Shown piece after piece: positions 14,201 to 22,397 of a stretch of DNA of 64,000 bases. The notes under the pieces were generated by a model. That model was given only the letters and a program-made list of their open reading frames with translations. It did no database searches and was not told the DNA's origin. This DNA is from Agreia pratensis (GTDB taxonomy: Bacteria > Actinomycetota > Actinomycetes > Actinomycetales > Microbacteriaceae). The number at the start of each line of letters is the position of its first letter. The stretch's first letter is position 1. The DNA is taken from assembly GCF_900177685.1 (NCBI RefSeq), contig NZ_FXAY01000002.1:620001-684000 (forward strand), given 5' to 3'. The position numbers and the translations under genes were made by a program.

Positions 14201-17069
14201 GAACGACTCGGACCCGAACGCGAGCCCGCTCAAGGTCGTCGGCGCGGAGTCCGCTGTCGCCACCGTCGACGTGCCCAAATCGGCCGACCGCATAACGTTC
14301 CACGCGCCGGAAAACGAGGGCGACTATGCGGTGCTGTACACGATCCAGAACGACGGCGGGCAACAGGCCTCCGCCTGGCTTCGTGTTCGTGTCGATGCCA
14401 AGGCGCCGCCCGTGCGGCCCGAAGCCGACGACACGGTGCTGAACCTGACCGACATCCAGGGCCGTGACAACGTCACCGTCGACGTGATGCGCAAGGTCTT
14501 CTACGCCGAAGGAGACGTCGGCTCGCTCACCCTGTCGTTGGTGCCGGGATACGACACGACGGCATCCGTGATGCCGAACAACCGGGTGCGCGTCGCCGTG
14601 CAGCAGAAGGGCCAGATCATTCCGTTCGTCGTCTCAAGAGCCGACGACGCCAGCGTGAGTGCCTCCGCATTCATCTGGGTGCCCGGTCTCGAGGATGCTC
14701 TGCCCGAGCTGCGAACAACGGCCAAGCCCCTGCAGGTGCTGAGCGGCGACACCCTGTCGATCAACATCAACGACTACGTGGTCGCCGCAGGCGGCAGACA
14801 GGTTCGTCTGACCGATGAGGCCACGGTCAAGGCCAGTAATGCCGATGGAACGAACCTCGTGGTCGACCCGCGTACTCTGCGATTCACGAGTCGCGACGGG
14901 TATTGGGGCCCAGCATCGCTGTCGTTCGAGGTGACCGACGGGTCCGGGCCCGATGATCCCAACGGGCACAAGGCCGTGATCGTGCTCGCGATCACCGTCA
15001 CTCCTCGAGACAACCAGCCTCCGGTCTTCTCTGGCGCGCAGCTAGGGCTGCAGCCGGGAGACGACCGTGTGATCGAGCTCCGTGACCTCACGAAGTACCC
15101 GTATCCGGCCGACATGGATCAGCTCGTCTACGAGCTGAACTCTCAGCCTGGCTCAGGGTTCTCGGCGTCGCTGTCGGGCACGCAACTCACGGTCGCTGCT
15201 GCCGCGGACGCCAAGGTGGGCAGCGGGTCCGAGCTCACCGTGGGCGTGCGCGACGCGAAGAACGAGGGCAAAGCCGGGATCGTCAGAGTCTCGGTGGTCA
15301 CCTCGACTCGTCCGCTCGTGAGCCCGGGGGCCGACAGCCTCACCATCCGACGAGGTGAGACGGCGAGCATTCCCGTGCTCGAGAATGACTCGGCCACCAA
15401 CCCGTTCCCCGACAAGCCCTTGACGGTCGTGGCGGTGCAGGGCGCCGTCCCGGCCGGTGTGCAGGTCACCCCGAGTGCTGACAAGAGCACGCTGTCTGTC
15501 GCGGTGTCGCCTCAGGTCGACCTCAAGGCCACGGGACAGGTGACGATGCAGTACCAGGTCGACGACGCGACGAAGGACCCGACGCGCGCCACCTGGGGAA
15601 CGGTCACGATCACGATCGTCGACGTGCCAGATCAGCCGGTGGCGCCGGTGGTCTCGGGAGCAGGGTTCGTCAACGGGCAGCTCAGCGTGTCGGCAGCGCC
15701 CCTTCCGTACCCCAATGGAGCCCCGATCACGTCGTTCATCATCCGCAGCGACGACAACGGCGGATACTCGAAAGACTGCGGAGCTTCGGCGACCTGCCTG
15801 CTCACCGATCTGCAGGCGGGAAAGAACTACACGTTCTACTCGATCGCCGTCAACCAGTACGGCCAATCGGCCCCGAGCGCCCGCAGCGTTCCGATGCGCA
15901 GCGACTACATTCCCGCGCCACCGCAGCAGGTCACGATCGCCCGCGAGGCCGCCGACCAGGGGCAGTCGAACGAGGGTTACGTCGTCGTGTCGTGGAAGCC
16001 CATCGCCGACCCGAGTCCGGGCAGTGCGGTGCAGCGTGTTCGGGTGCAGATCGGGGGCTCGACGATCGACGTCGACAGGTCGGCCACCTCTCTTCGGTAC
16101 AAGGGAGTTCCCGGCACCGAGTACACGGCGGAGGTGTGGGCGGAGAACGGCGCCGACGCTCTCTACCCGGGTCAGATCCCCTGGAACAGATCGAACTCGG
16201 GCACGGTCACTGCTGCTGGTCGCCCTTCTGCGACGGCGGTCACGGCAACGATCGTCGACGACGCCGGATCGGTGCGGGTCGACTGGTCGGCATTCGGCGC
16301 CAACGGTGGATCGGGCGTGAGCTACTCCGTGGCGCGCTACTCGGCGACAGCATCCGTGCCGAGCTGTGGCCAGGCATCCGGTTCGCCCAACGTCTCGCCG
16401 GGCGTCGTCGTACCCTCGGCCGCGGGCGATGTCGGCTCGCGCTTCGTGTACGTGGTCTACGCCGACAACGGTTGGGGTTGCTCGTCGGCGCAGACCGGCA
16501 GCGTTCGAGTGCTGATTCCTCCGGCTCCGCCGACGGTGACCCTGAAATACCAGCAGCCGGTCGCCGGTCGCTACGGTGTCGCTGTCGACCAGGCGACGCC
16601 GGTGAAACTGCCGAATACCGCCGATTCCGAGTACACCATCCAGGTGTCGGGGGGCGGGGCGGTCTCGGCCGGATCACCTCTCACGGGGCCGGGCCCATGG
16701 ACGTTCACGTCGTGCATTTCGAGCGACGGGACCACCCGATGTAGCGAGGCCGCGCCGCCCACAAGCGCTCTGACCCCTGTGAACGCGAATGCGACCGTCG
16801 TGTCGTGCGTGGCCGGAAGCGCAGTGTCTGCGACGCTCGAGAGCCCCGGCTCCGTCTCCTGGACCTTCCAGTACTCCTTCAGATCGTCGCTCGGCGGCAT
16901 CCCCGGATTCTGGTCAGCCTGGTCGGACGACGCCACGGCACCGGCGCTGAGCGGCCTGGCAGACTCCCAAGAGGTGGTCGTTCGCACGATCGGCAATGGG
17001 GGAGACTTTACGAGCGGTACAGACCAGAACGAACTGCGCCAGCGCGGCAGCGGCAAGGTGTGCGGCTGA
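11217..17069 (+). CDS. Giant membrane-anchored tandem Ig/cadherin-like and Fn3 surface protein
   Basis: A 1950-residue protein with a short cytoplasmic N-terminus, one membrane helix (about residues 15-35) and the remainder outside. Residues about 40-360 form a beta-rich region that may be a propeller; an acidic linker (DKDDDPQQDDEIDDD) follows. I count about 11 Ig/cadherin-like modules of the tandem-95/VCBS type, marked by recurring LLNDYDPNGD, LASDIDPAGG and LENDSDPNAS calcium-type loops, then about three to four Fn3-like modules to the C-terminus. No sortase or second membrane anchor is seen. The ATG overlaps the kinase stop (ATGA). Likely an envelope adhesion or sensing scaffold; the function is unknown. 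Confidence 0.82.
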   Translation: MIFRWLRAHASQAISTASVLVVTAVVLAIALVSTGYTEQKLELDDASVWVTNGARQVVGRANTDVFELNTVVTSEGSDIDVLQRGDTVLAHNHTSNTLQVIDPASSQVTSTIPLPAGDPDVMLADGQIVIHSGATGEVWAVRQANLDSFDESAQPLLSLDAGSVVAVDESGTLVGFDRQSQRLVTADLSSGAEPSSEPVTGLDVQDTDELQIARTGGVTSVLDATSRQMVVGGRQIDLSDRVTSSADLRLAASSTEGGALLLAHTGGLLGIDTSSGAVEQLVDAAAGKPTQPLVDDGCSYAAWADGSTWQRCGSSDAVRGQLAGVAADDDLAFRSNGRYVVLNERGAGRVWAVQHENRLIDNWDQLIDKDDDPQQDDEIDDDTPPELVKDQQPPVATPDDLGARPGVSSILPVLLNDYDPNGDVLSITATSEIDPSIGRVDLVSTAQQLQVTLTPQASGTFSFDYTISDGRGGTASSTVTVTVRTPGENSAPVQARTTRATVAAGGAFTAHVLGDWYDPDGDPMYLEDAQAGEPDRVSFSPGGELDFRDGGTAAAEKDIGLQVSDFTLSGTGQVKVAVLDPGTVPILTDGFLVQGYTGQELQISPLEHVRGGTGAIRLSNVADYPETKITPNYSKGTFRFQAQNAGVHYLSYSVTDAAQQTATGIIRVDIAAAPDASTKPITVPTVAFLYQQQTDTVDVLASDIDPAGGVLSIAGVAGVPSSSGVVVEVIEHRILRVRLNNPLDAPVTFTYTATNGFSSSDGTVTIYQVPEPKRLQAPVAVPDSVSVRVGQVIDIPVVANDEHPNRKPLVLDPDLVQNVPSGGGLLFVSGNRLRYLAPDEPGDYTAIYRLDTTADVQFDTAQVTIAVREADAATNTAPVPPTLSGRVLAGDSVTIPVPLGDMDADGDSVRLVGAASNPSQGSVTVAGDGLTYTAGAASQGTDTFSYEVVDSLGARATGTVRVGISPSFDTASLPVAVDDVVVTTPGTAITVRVLENDSDPNASPLKVVGAESAVATVDVPKSADRITFHAPENEGDYAVLYTIQNDGGQQASAWLRVRVDAKAPPVRPEADDTVLNLTDIQGRDNVTVDVMRKVFYAEGDVGSLTLSLVPGYDTTASVMPNNRVRVAVQQKGQIIPFVVSRADDASVSASAFIWVPGLEDALPELRTTAKPLQVLSGDTLSININDYVVAAGGRQVRLTDEATVKASNADGTNLVVDPRTLRFTSRDGYWGPASLSFEVTDGSGPDDPNGHKAVIVLAITVTPRDNQPPVFSGAQLGLQPGDDRVIELRDLTKYPYPADMDQLVYELNSQPGSGFSASLSGTQLTVAAAADAKVGSGSELTVGVRDAKNEGKAGIVRVSVVTSTRPLVSPGADSLTIRRGETASIPVLENDSATNPFPDKPLTVVAVQGAVPAGVQVTPSADKSTLSVAVSPQVDLKATGQVTMQYQVDDATKDPTRATWGTVTITIVDVPDQPVAPVVSGAGFVNGQLSVSAAPLPYPNGAPITSFIIRSDDNGGYSKDCGASATCLLTDLQAGKNYTFYSIAVNQYGQSAPSARSVPMRSDYIPAPPQQVTIAREAADQGQSNEGYVVVSWKPIADPSPGSAVQRVRVQIGGSTIDVDRSATSLRYKGVPGTEYTAEVWAENGADALYPGQIPWNRSNSGTVTAAGRPSATAVTATIVDDAGSVRVDWSAFGANGGSGVSYSVARYSATASVPSCGQASGSPNVSPGVVVPSAAGDVGSRFVYVVYADNGWGCSSAQTGSVRVLIPPAPPTVTLKYQQPVAGRYGVAVDQATPVKLPNTADSEYTIQVSGGGAVSAGSPLTGPGPWTFTSCISSDGTTRCSEAAPPTSALTPVNANATVVSCVAGSAVSATLESPGSVSWTFQYSFRSSLGGIPGFWSAWSDDATAPALSGLADSQEVVVRTIGNGGDFTSGTDQNELRQRGSGKVCG

Positions 17070-17102
17070 GGCCCCGGCGATGACGACATCAGGAGTACGA
17101 CC

Positions 17103-18077
17103 ATGACCATGACCCGCGAACAGGCCGTCTGGTTCGCCGATGTATTCGGCAGACTTGTGTCGAACGTCGAGCGTGTGGTCTTCGGCAAAACCCACGTCGT
17201 GAAGCTGGCCTTCACCACGCTGTTGAGCGAGGGACATCTGCTTCTCGAAGATTCGCCGGGAACGGGCAAGACATCGCTAGCCCGAGCGATGGCGCAGACC
17301 GTGCAGGGAACGTCGAGTCGCATCCAGTTCACCCCCGACCTTCTGCCGGGTGACGTCACCGGCATGAGCATCTATGACCAGAAGCAGGGCGTCTTCGAGT
17401 TCCACCGTGGGCCGATCTTCGCGTCGATCGTTCTGGCCGATGAGATCAACCGAGCGAGTCCCAAGACCCAGTCCGCGCTGCTCGAGGTCATGGAGGAAGG
17501 ACGCGTGACGATCGACGGCGCCACACACGGGGTGGGCCGACCGTTCCTGGTGGTCGCCACGCAGAACCCGATCGAGCAGGCAGGAACCTACCGGCTGCCC
17601 GAGGCTCAGCTCGACCGTTTCATGATGAAGGCGTCGCTCGGCTACCCCGATCGATCATCGACCATTGCGATCCTCGAGGGCGCGGCGACACGCACGCACG
17701 ACAGCACCATTCCGGCCGTGGTGACGAGCGCGAACATCGTCGAGATGGCTGATCTCGCCCGCACGGTGCATGTCGGGCACGCCGTGCTCGACTATGTCGC
17801 CGACATCGTGGATGCGACGCGGAGCGCCGTCGAGGTACGTCTCGGTGCGAGCGTGCGCGGCGCCGTGGCCCTGGTGCGCACCTCGAAGACGTGGGCTGCG
17901 GCTCAGGGCCGGCACTTCGTGACGCCCGACGATGTGAAGACGCTCGCAGAGAATGTGCTTGCGCATCGCCTCGTGCTCGACCCTGAAGCGGAGTTCGACG
18001 GCGTCACGGCCGCCAGCGTCATCGGACAGATCCTGCTCGAGACACCGCCGCCCACCGACAGGGCGCAGGCGGGGTGA
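17103..18077 (+). CDS. MoxR-family AAA+ ATPase
   Basis: A 324-residue MoxR-type ATPase, a chaperone-like class that acts with vWA/DUF58 proteins to mature or activate partner complexes. Walker A is EDSPGTGKTS (Lys56), Walker B is IVLADEIN (Asp113, Glu114), and sensor 1 lies in VVATQNPIEQ; the LPEAQLDRFMM element is the MoxR signature. The ATG follows a CAGGAG site, 33 nt after the giant surface gene. The stop overlaps the DUF58 GTG start (GTGA), so MoxR and DUF58 are coupled. The family assignment is firm; the client is unknown but is probably encoded in this cluster. Confidence 0.93.
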   Translation: MTMTREQAVWFADVFGRLVSNVERVVFGKTHVVKLAFTTLLSEGHLLLEDSPGTGKTSLARAMAQTVQGTSSRIQFTPDLLPGDVTGMSIYDQKQGVFEFHRGPIFASIVLADEINRASPKTQSALLEVMEEGRVTIDGATHGVGRPFLVVATQNPIEQAGTYRLPEAQLDRFMMKASLGYPDRSSTIAILEGAATRTHDSTIPAVVTSANIVEMADLARTVHVGHAVLDYVADIVDATRSAVEVRLGASVRGAVALVRTSKTWAAAQGRHFVTPDDVKTLAENVLAHRLVLDPEAEFDGVTAASVIGQILLETPPPTDRAQAG

Positions 18078-19564
18078 GTGACGAAGCACGGCGTATGACC
18101 GGGGCCGACGGCCCCGGTGCGCCTGAGCGAGCGCGGCGCGCCGTGCGCGCCCGCAGAACGGCGTTCGGCCGTCGAGCCGCGCTCCGCGCACGCGGGCAGT
18201 CGGCATCCGGAACGACCGAATCACAGCGCGAGCTCACCGGCCTGACCGGCACCCACGCGTACACCAGAACCCGTGCGGGAGGCAGCCCTGCCGATGACGT
18301 CCGGCTCACCGCACGTCTGCGGATGCGCCGCGCGGCCCGTACGATTCGACGATCGGCGGAGCGCGCCTGGCGATGGATCTCAGCCACTGTCACGGGTCTC
18401 GGACTGTCGATCGCTGTGGTGGTCGTGCTCGGCGCACTCTTCGGCTACCTGCTCGGCTGGATCGAGCTCGTGGTGCTCGCATTCACGGGCTTCGCGCTTC
18501 TCGTTCTCGGGGTCTTCTTCCTCCTCGGCCGCAACTCCTACGACATCGGCCTCTCGATCGACCGAGACCGGGTCGTGGTCGGAGAGTCTGCGCGCGCCAG
18601 TCTGACGGTCCGCAATCCCAGTCGTTTCCGGCTGCCGCCCGTGAAATCGGAGGTGCCCGTCGGTCGAGGCCTGGCCGAGTTCTATCTCGGAAGCATCGCC
18701 CGAGGCGGCGGGACGAACAGAGACTTCTCCGTGCCCACGTCGCGTCGCGGAGTGATCAGGATCGGCCCCGTACGAACCGTCAGAGCGGATCCGGTCGGCC
18801 TCCTCCGCAGAGAATACGTATGGACGTCACACCTCGATCTGTTCGTGCATCCCGTGACCGTGCCCATTCCCGCGACCAGCACCGGTCTCATTCGCGACCT
18901 CGAGGGAAACCCCACGCGCGACCTCACTGATTCCGACGTCTCGTTCCATGCCCTGCGCGAATACGCCCCGGGCGACGATCGCCGGCATATCCACTGGAAG
19001 AGCACGGCCAGAACCGGCCAGCTCATGGTTCGTCAATTCGAAGAGACTCGGCGGAGCCATCTGGTGATTGCGCTGTCATTGGCCAGCGCCGACTACCACT
19101 CCGAGGAAGAGTTCGAGCTCGCCGTGAGCGTGGCCGGCTCGATCGGGATCCGCGCCATCCGCGATGCGCGCGACGTCTCTGTTCTCGCCAGCGACGAAAC
19201 ACCGGAGTTCGCACGCCGAGCAGTGAACACTCCGAGGCGGCTCAGCGCTCTCAGCAGGTCGAGACTTCTCGACGACCTCGCGCGTGTCGAGCACAGCCCG
19301 CTCGCGTCGCCGTTGGTCACCCTCGCGCGCGGCAGTGCCGAATCGGTCTCAGGGGCCTCCGTGGCCATCATCGTCTGCGGGTCCGAGCCGACAGCCGCGC
19401 ACCTGCGAAGTGCTTCTGCAGCGTTTCCCCCCGGAGTGGAAGTGCTCGCGGTCGTGTGCAATCCCGGCATCGTTCCCAGCCTTCGCCGGGTCGGCGAGTT
19501 GCGCGTGCTCACCATCGGATACCTCGATGACGTGCAGAAGGCTCTCGCGAGGGCTGCATCGTGA
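18074..19564 (+). CDS. DUF58 membrane protein (MoxR partner)
   Basis: A 496-residue protein: a basic, disordered N-terminus (about 1-110, Arg/Ala-rich), two closely spaced membrane helices (about 113-155), then an Ig-like region and the DUF58 domain, recognised by EYAPGDDRRHIHWKSTART (about 296-314) followed by a vWA-like segment (LVIALSLASADYHSEEEFE). DUF58 proteins are habitual partners of MoxR ATPases and are thought to resemble vWA co-chaperones. It overlaps MoxR upstream and the TgpA-like gene downstream through GTGA junctions, so the three are expected to be made in fixed proportion. The long basic N-terminal tail is unusual. Confidence 0.9.
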   Translation: MSDEARRMTGADGPGAPERARRAVRARRTAFGRRAALRARGQSASGTTESQRELTGLTGTHAYTRTRAGGSPADDVRLTARLRMRRAARTIRRSAERAWRWISATVTGLGLSIAVVVVLGALFGYLLGWIELVVLAFTGFALLVLGVFFLLGRNSYDIGLSIDRDRVVVGESARASLTVRNPSRFRLPPVKSEVPVGRGLAEFYLGSIARGGGTNRDFSVPTSRRGVIRIGPVRTVRADPVGLLRREYVWTSHLDLFVHPVTVPIPATSTGLIRDLEGNPTRDLTDSDVSFHALREYAPGDDRRHIHWKSTARTGQLMVRQFEETRRSHLVIALSLASADYHSEEEFELAVSVAGSIGIRAIRDARDVSVLASDETPEFARRAVNTPRRLSALSRSRLLDDLARVEHSPLASPLVTLARGSAESVSGASVAIIVCGSEPTAAHLRSASAAFPPGVEVLAVVCNPGIVPSLRRVGELRVLTIGYLDDVQKALARAAS

Positions 19565-21876
19565 TCAAGCCGGCCTCTTTCGACCGGCGCTCCGCCGCGG
19601 CCGACACCATCTTTTTCGTGGCGCTGATGGCTGTCGCCGCCTCGACGCTGTGGCCCATCTATCAGACACCTCGGCTCATCGTTCTGGCTGCAGCGGCACT
19701 CGTTCTTGGCGTCGTCGTCGCCTGGACGGGCGCTCTGCTGAGATGGCCGGGTTACGTCGTCTTCGGCGCCTCCATTGCCGTATTCCTGATTTTCGGCGTG
19801 GCACTCGCCGTTCCCGGACGGGCGATATTCGGCGTACTGCCGAGCTTCGACGGCCTGCGCGATCTCGTGACCGGAACCGCCCTGGGGTGGAAGCAGCTCG
19901 TCACCGTCGATCTCCCGGTGTCGAGCTATCAGTCGCTTCTGGCGCCCGCGCTCGTGCTTCTCCTGGGCGGAACGGTGCTTGGTCTGTCGATCGTGCTGAG
20001 AGTGCGGCGGAGCGACGCGGCGGTGCTCATTCCGATAGCCGTCGCCATCGCGGGCCTCGCGCTCGGACCAGAGGTGGCGTGGTCTCCGTTTCTGCCGGCG
20101 ATCGCATTTCTCGTCGTGGCCATCGCGTGGATGACCTGGCGGGCGAGGCGCACTCGACGACGCTCCATCGCGTTGCTCGCGGGCCAGACCGAATCGGGAT
20201 CTCGGGCTTCGGAGCCCCTCGCTGAACGACGCGGCTCGCTTCGCCCGGTGCTGGCGGCCGTCCTCGTCCTCTCCATCGCGGTGGTCGCCGGAGTATCGGC
20301 CGCCGGGGCGCTCGCGCCACAGGGATCGCGCGATGTCGTGCGGGCGGCCGTCGAGCGGCCGTTCGACCCCCGCGATTACGCGAGTCCGCTCAGCGGATTC
20401 CGCTCGTACTGGAGCGCCGATGCGCCGGATGCGCCGCTCTTCGACGTCGAGGGTCTCCCAAACGGCGCGCGCATCCGGATAGCCGCACTCGACACGTACA
20501 ACGGCGTGGTCTACAGCGTGGGCGACGAAGCGAAAGACAGCGCATCGGGCTTCTTCGCCCGGGTACCGTCGACGATCGATCGGACAGGCGAATCGGGCAT
20601 ACCCGTGTCAGCCTCGATCGTCGTGGCGGGGTATCGAGGGGTCTGGCTCCCGACGGTCGGCGATGTCGAGAGGGTGTCCTTCGACGGATCGCGCGCGTCG
20701 CAGCTGGCCGACTCGTTCTACTACAACCGCACGTCCAACACGGCGGCCGTGTTGGGGGGAGTTCGCGAAGGTGACAGCTACACGATCGAGGCGGTCGTGC
20801 CGTCGGCGCCCTCCGACGACGAGCTGAGATCGGCTCAGCCAGGCGACGCGTCCGTACCGGAGCCGAGCAATGTTCCCGACGCCGTCGCAACCGCGGTCGC
20901 CGCCGATACACAGGGGCTCGACGCACCCGGCGAGAAGCTGGCCGCCGTCGTCGACGCGATCAAGGCATCCGGATATATCAGCCACGGCACCGACGACGGC
21001 CGACCCTACAGCCGCTCGGGTCATGCCGCCGATCGCATCACGGAGCTGCTGACCTCACCGTTGATGCTGGGCGATGCCGAGCAGTATGCCGCGGCGGTCG
21101 CGCTCATGGCCGGTGAGCTGGGTTTTCCGTCGAGGGTCGTCATGGGCTTCGCGCCGCCGGCGGGTACCGGTGTGGTGACAGGCTCGGATGTCTCGGCCTG
21201 GGTCGAGGTGAATCTCGCCGGATACGGATGGGTCCCGATCGATCCGACACCCGAGGACCGGCCGATCCCCGAGAAACTGCCGGACACGAAGCAGCAGGTC
21301 TCGAGACCCCAGGTGGTCATCCCTCCGCCGCCTGCCGCGGACGATACGCCGGTCGAGCCCAACCGGCCCGAAGTCGATGAGCCGAAGGCGAACGACCCCG
21401 ATGCGTTCTGGCCTCTGGTGCTGAGCATCGCGCGTTCGGTCGGAATCGTCGCCCTGGTGCTGTTGATCGTCTGCGCGCCCGTGATCGTCATTGCGAGCGC
21501 AAAAGCGGTACGACGGCGAAGGCGCCGACGCCGATCGGATGCCGCTTCCCGGATCGCCGGCGGATGGCAGGAGATCGTCGATGCCGGCCTCGACTACGGC
21601 TACGACGTGCCCGCGACGGCGACCAGGCTCGAGGCCGCACGGGTCGTCGGCGCCGTCGACCTGGAGACATTCGCCCGTCGAGCAGATACGGCGGTCTTCG
21701 CCGAGGAACGGATCGAGACTCGTGAGGCCGACCAGTACTGGTCGGACCTGGCGATACTCAGGGCAGCGTGGGCGAAGGAATACACTCGGTGGCAACGCAT
21801 CCGCGCGGCCGCCCGACTCCGATCGCTGTCGGCGCACGCACGGGTGTCCGGCAAGAAGGGGGAGCGTCGTGGCTGA
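19561..21876 (+). CDS. TgpA-like membrane protein with degenerate transglutaminase domain
   Basis: A 771-residue membrane protein: several N-terminal helices within residues 1-200, one more near 230-250, a large outside part, a transglutaminase-like domain (about 450-575), a late helix (about 620-645) and a basic cytoplasmic tail that may resemble DUF4129. In active relatives the core reads G-x-C-E-x-Y-A and H-A-W-x-E-V. Here it reads GDAEQYA (Ala506 in place of Cys) and DVSAWVEV (Ser545 in place of His), while the Asp in DPTP (Asp561) is kept. It is therefore predicted to be catalytically dead as a transglutaminase, perhaps a binding module. It is coupled to DUF58 by GTGA and to FHA2 by an 8-nt overlap. 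Confidence 0.88.
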   Translation: MIKPASFDRRSAAADTIFFVALMAVAASTLWPIYQTPRLIVLAAAALVLGVVVAWTGALLRWPGYVVFGASIAVFLIFGVALAVPGRAIFGVLPSFDGLRDLVTGTALGWKQLVTVDLPVSSYQSLLAPALVLLLGGTVLGLSIVLRVRRSDAAVLIPIAVAIAGLALGPEVAWSPFLPAIAFLVVAIAWMTWRARRTRRRSIALLAGQTESGSRASEPLAERRGSLRPVLAAVLVLSIAVVAGVSAAGALAPQGSRDVVRAAVERPFDPRDYASPLSGFRSYWSADAPDAPLFDVEGLPNGARIRIAALDTYNGVVYSVGDEAKDSASGFFARVPSTIDRTGESGIPVSASIVVAGYRGVWLPTVGDVERVSFDGSRASQLADSFYYNRTSNTAAVLGGVREGDSYTIEAVVPSAPSDDELRSAQPGDASVPEPSNVPDAVATAVAADTQGLDAPGEKLAAVVDAIKASGYISHGTDDGRPYSRSGHAADRITELLTSPLMLGDAEQYAAAVALMAGELGFPSRVVMGFAPPAGTGVVTGSDVSAWVEVNLAGYGWVPIDPTPEDRPIPEKLPDTKQQVSRPQVVIPPPPAADDTPVEPNRPEVDEPKANDPDAFWPLVLSIARSVGIVALVLLIVCAPVIVIASAKAVRRRRRRRRSDAASRIAGGWQEIVDAGLDYGYDVPATATRLEAARVVGAVDLETFARRADTAVFAEERIETREADQYWSDLAILRAAWAKEYTRWQRIRAAARLRSLSAHARVSGKKGERRG

Positions 21877-22315
21877 GCCCGGACTCCCTCCTTTTCCCGG
21901 TGCATCGGAGACAGGACTCTGGGACGCGCGGTCCTCGAGGATTCCCTATATCGAGCCGTCCGCGCCGCCGCCGGACAGTGCGGAGCCGGTGCTCTCTTTC
22001 GTTCTCGAGTTCAGCACCGGACAGGTCGTCACGGTAACGGGCGGCGGAATCATCGGACGGGCGCCGCGCGAAGGGGGAGACGACGAGTCGCTCCAGCTCG
22101 TGAGCGTCGACGACCCGGGACGTTCGGTCTCGAAGGTGCACGCCCGATTCGGGATCGATGCTCGCGGTCTGTGGATCGAGGACCTCGCATCGGGCAACGG
22201 CACCGTGGTGGTGCAGCAGGGCGGACCTCCGGTCGCCCTCAGACCGGGAGAACGTGTTCCGGTCGGCGTCGGCGCCGTCGTGCACCTCGGTCGCCAGTCG
22301 TTCAGCGTGAGCTGA
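21869..22315 (+). CDS. Small FHA-domain protein (FHA2)
   Basis: A 148-residue protein made almost entirely of one forkhead-associated phosphothreonine-binding domain (about residues 45-148): GGIIGRAPR, SVSKVHARF and DLASGNGT are the binding-loop motifs. The N-terminal 40 residues are Pro-rich (SAPPPDSAEP). The GTG start at 21869 sits behind AAGGGGGAG and overlaps the TgpA-like stop by 8 nt. As the second FHA protein in the cluster it probably reads phosphorylation by the membrane kinase and could link kinase output to the MoxR/DUF58/TgpA-like assembly. The exact ligand is unknown. Confidence 0.85.
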   Translation: MAEPGLPPFPGASETGLWDARSSRIPYIEPSAPPPDSAEPVLSFVLEFSTGQVVTVTGGGIIGRAPREGGDDESLQLVSVDDPGRSVSKVHARFGIDARGLWIEDLASGNGTVVVQQGGPPVALRPGERVPVGVGAVVHLGRQSFSVS

Positions 22316-22326
22316 TGCCTCAGCAG

Positions 22327-22346
22327 ACATGTGCGCATGCGCATGT
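22327..22346. repeat. Near-palindrome between FHA2 and a membrane protein
   Basis: A 20-bp near-perfect inverted repeat (ACATGTGC / GCGCATGT with two T-G wobbles) lies 12 nt after the FHA2 stop and 52 nt before the next start. It could be a weak terminator-like hairpin or a protein-binding dyad; there is no T-run after it. Confidence 0.4.
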
Positions 22347-22397
22347 CGTGCGCCGCGCCTGCTGGCGAACCGGTACCACGGGAGGCAGGATGGCCTT

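Noticed and set aside
17103-19564. MoxR/DUF58 pair as part of an anti-phage defence system
   Set aside because: No nuclease, protease or other effector typical of defence is nearby; the surface-protein, kinase and FHA context fits an envelope function better.
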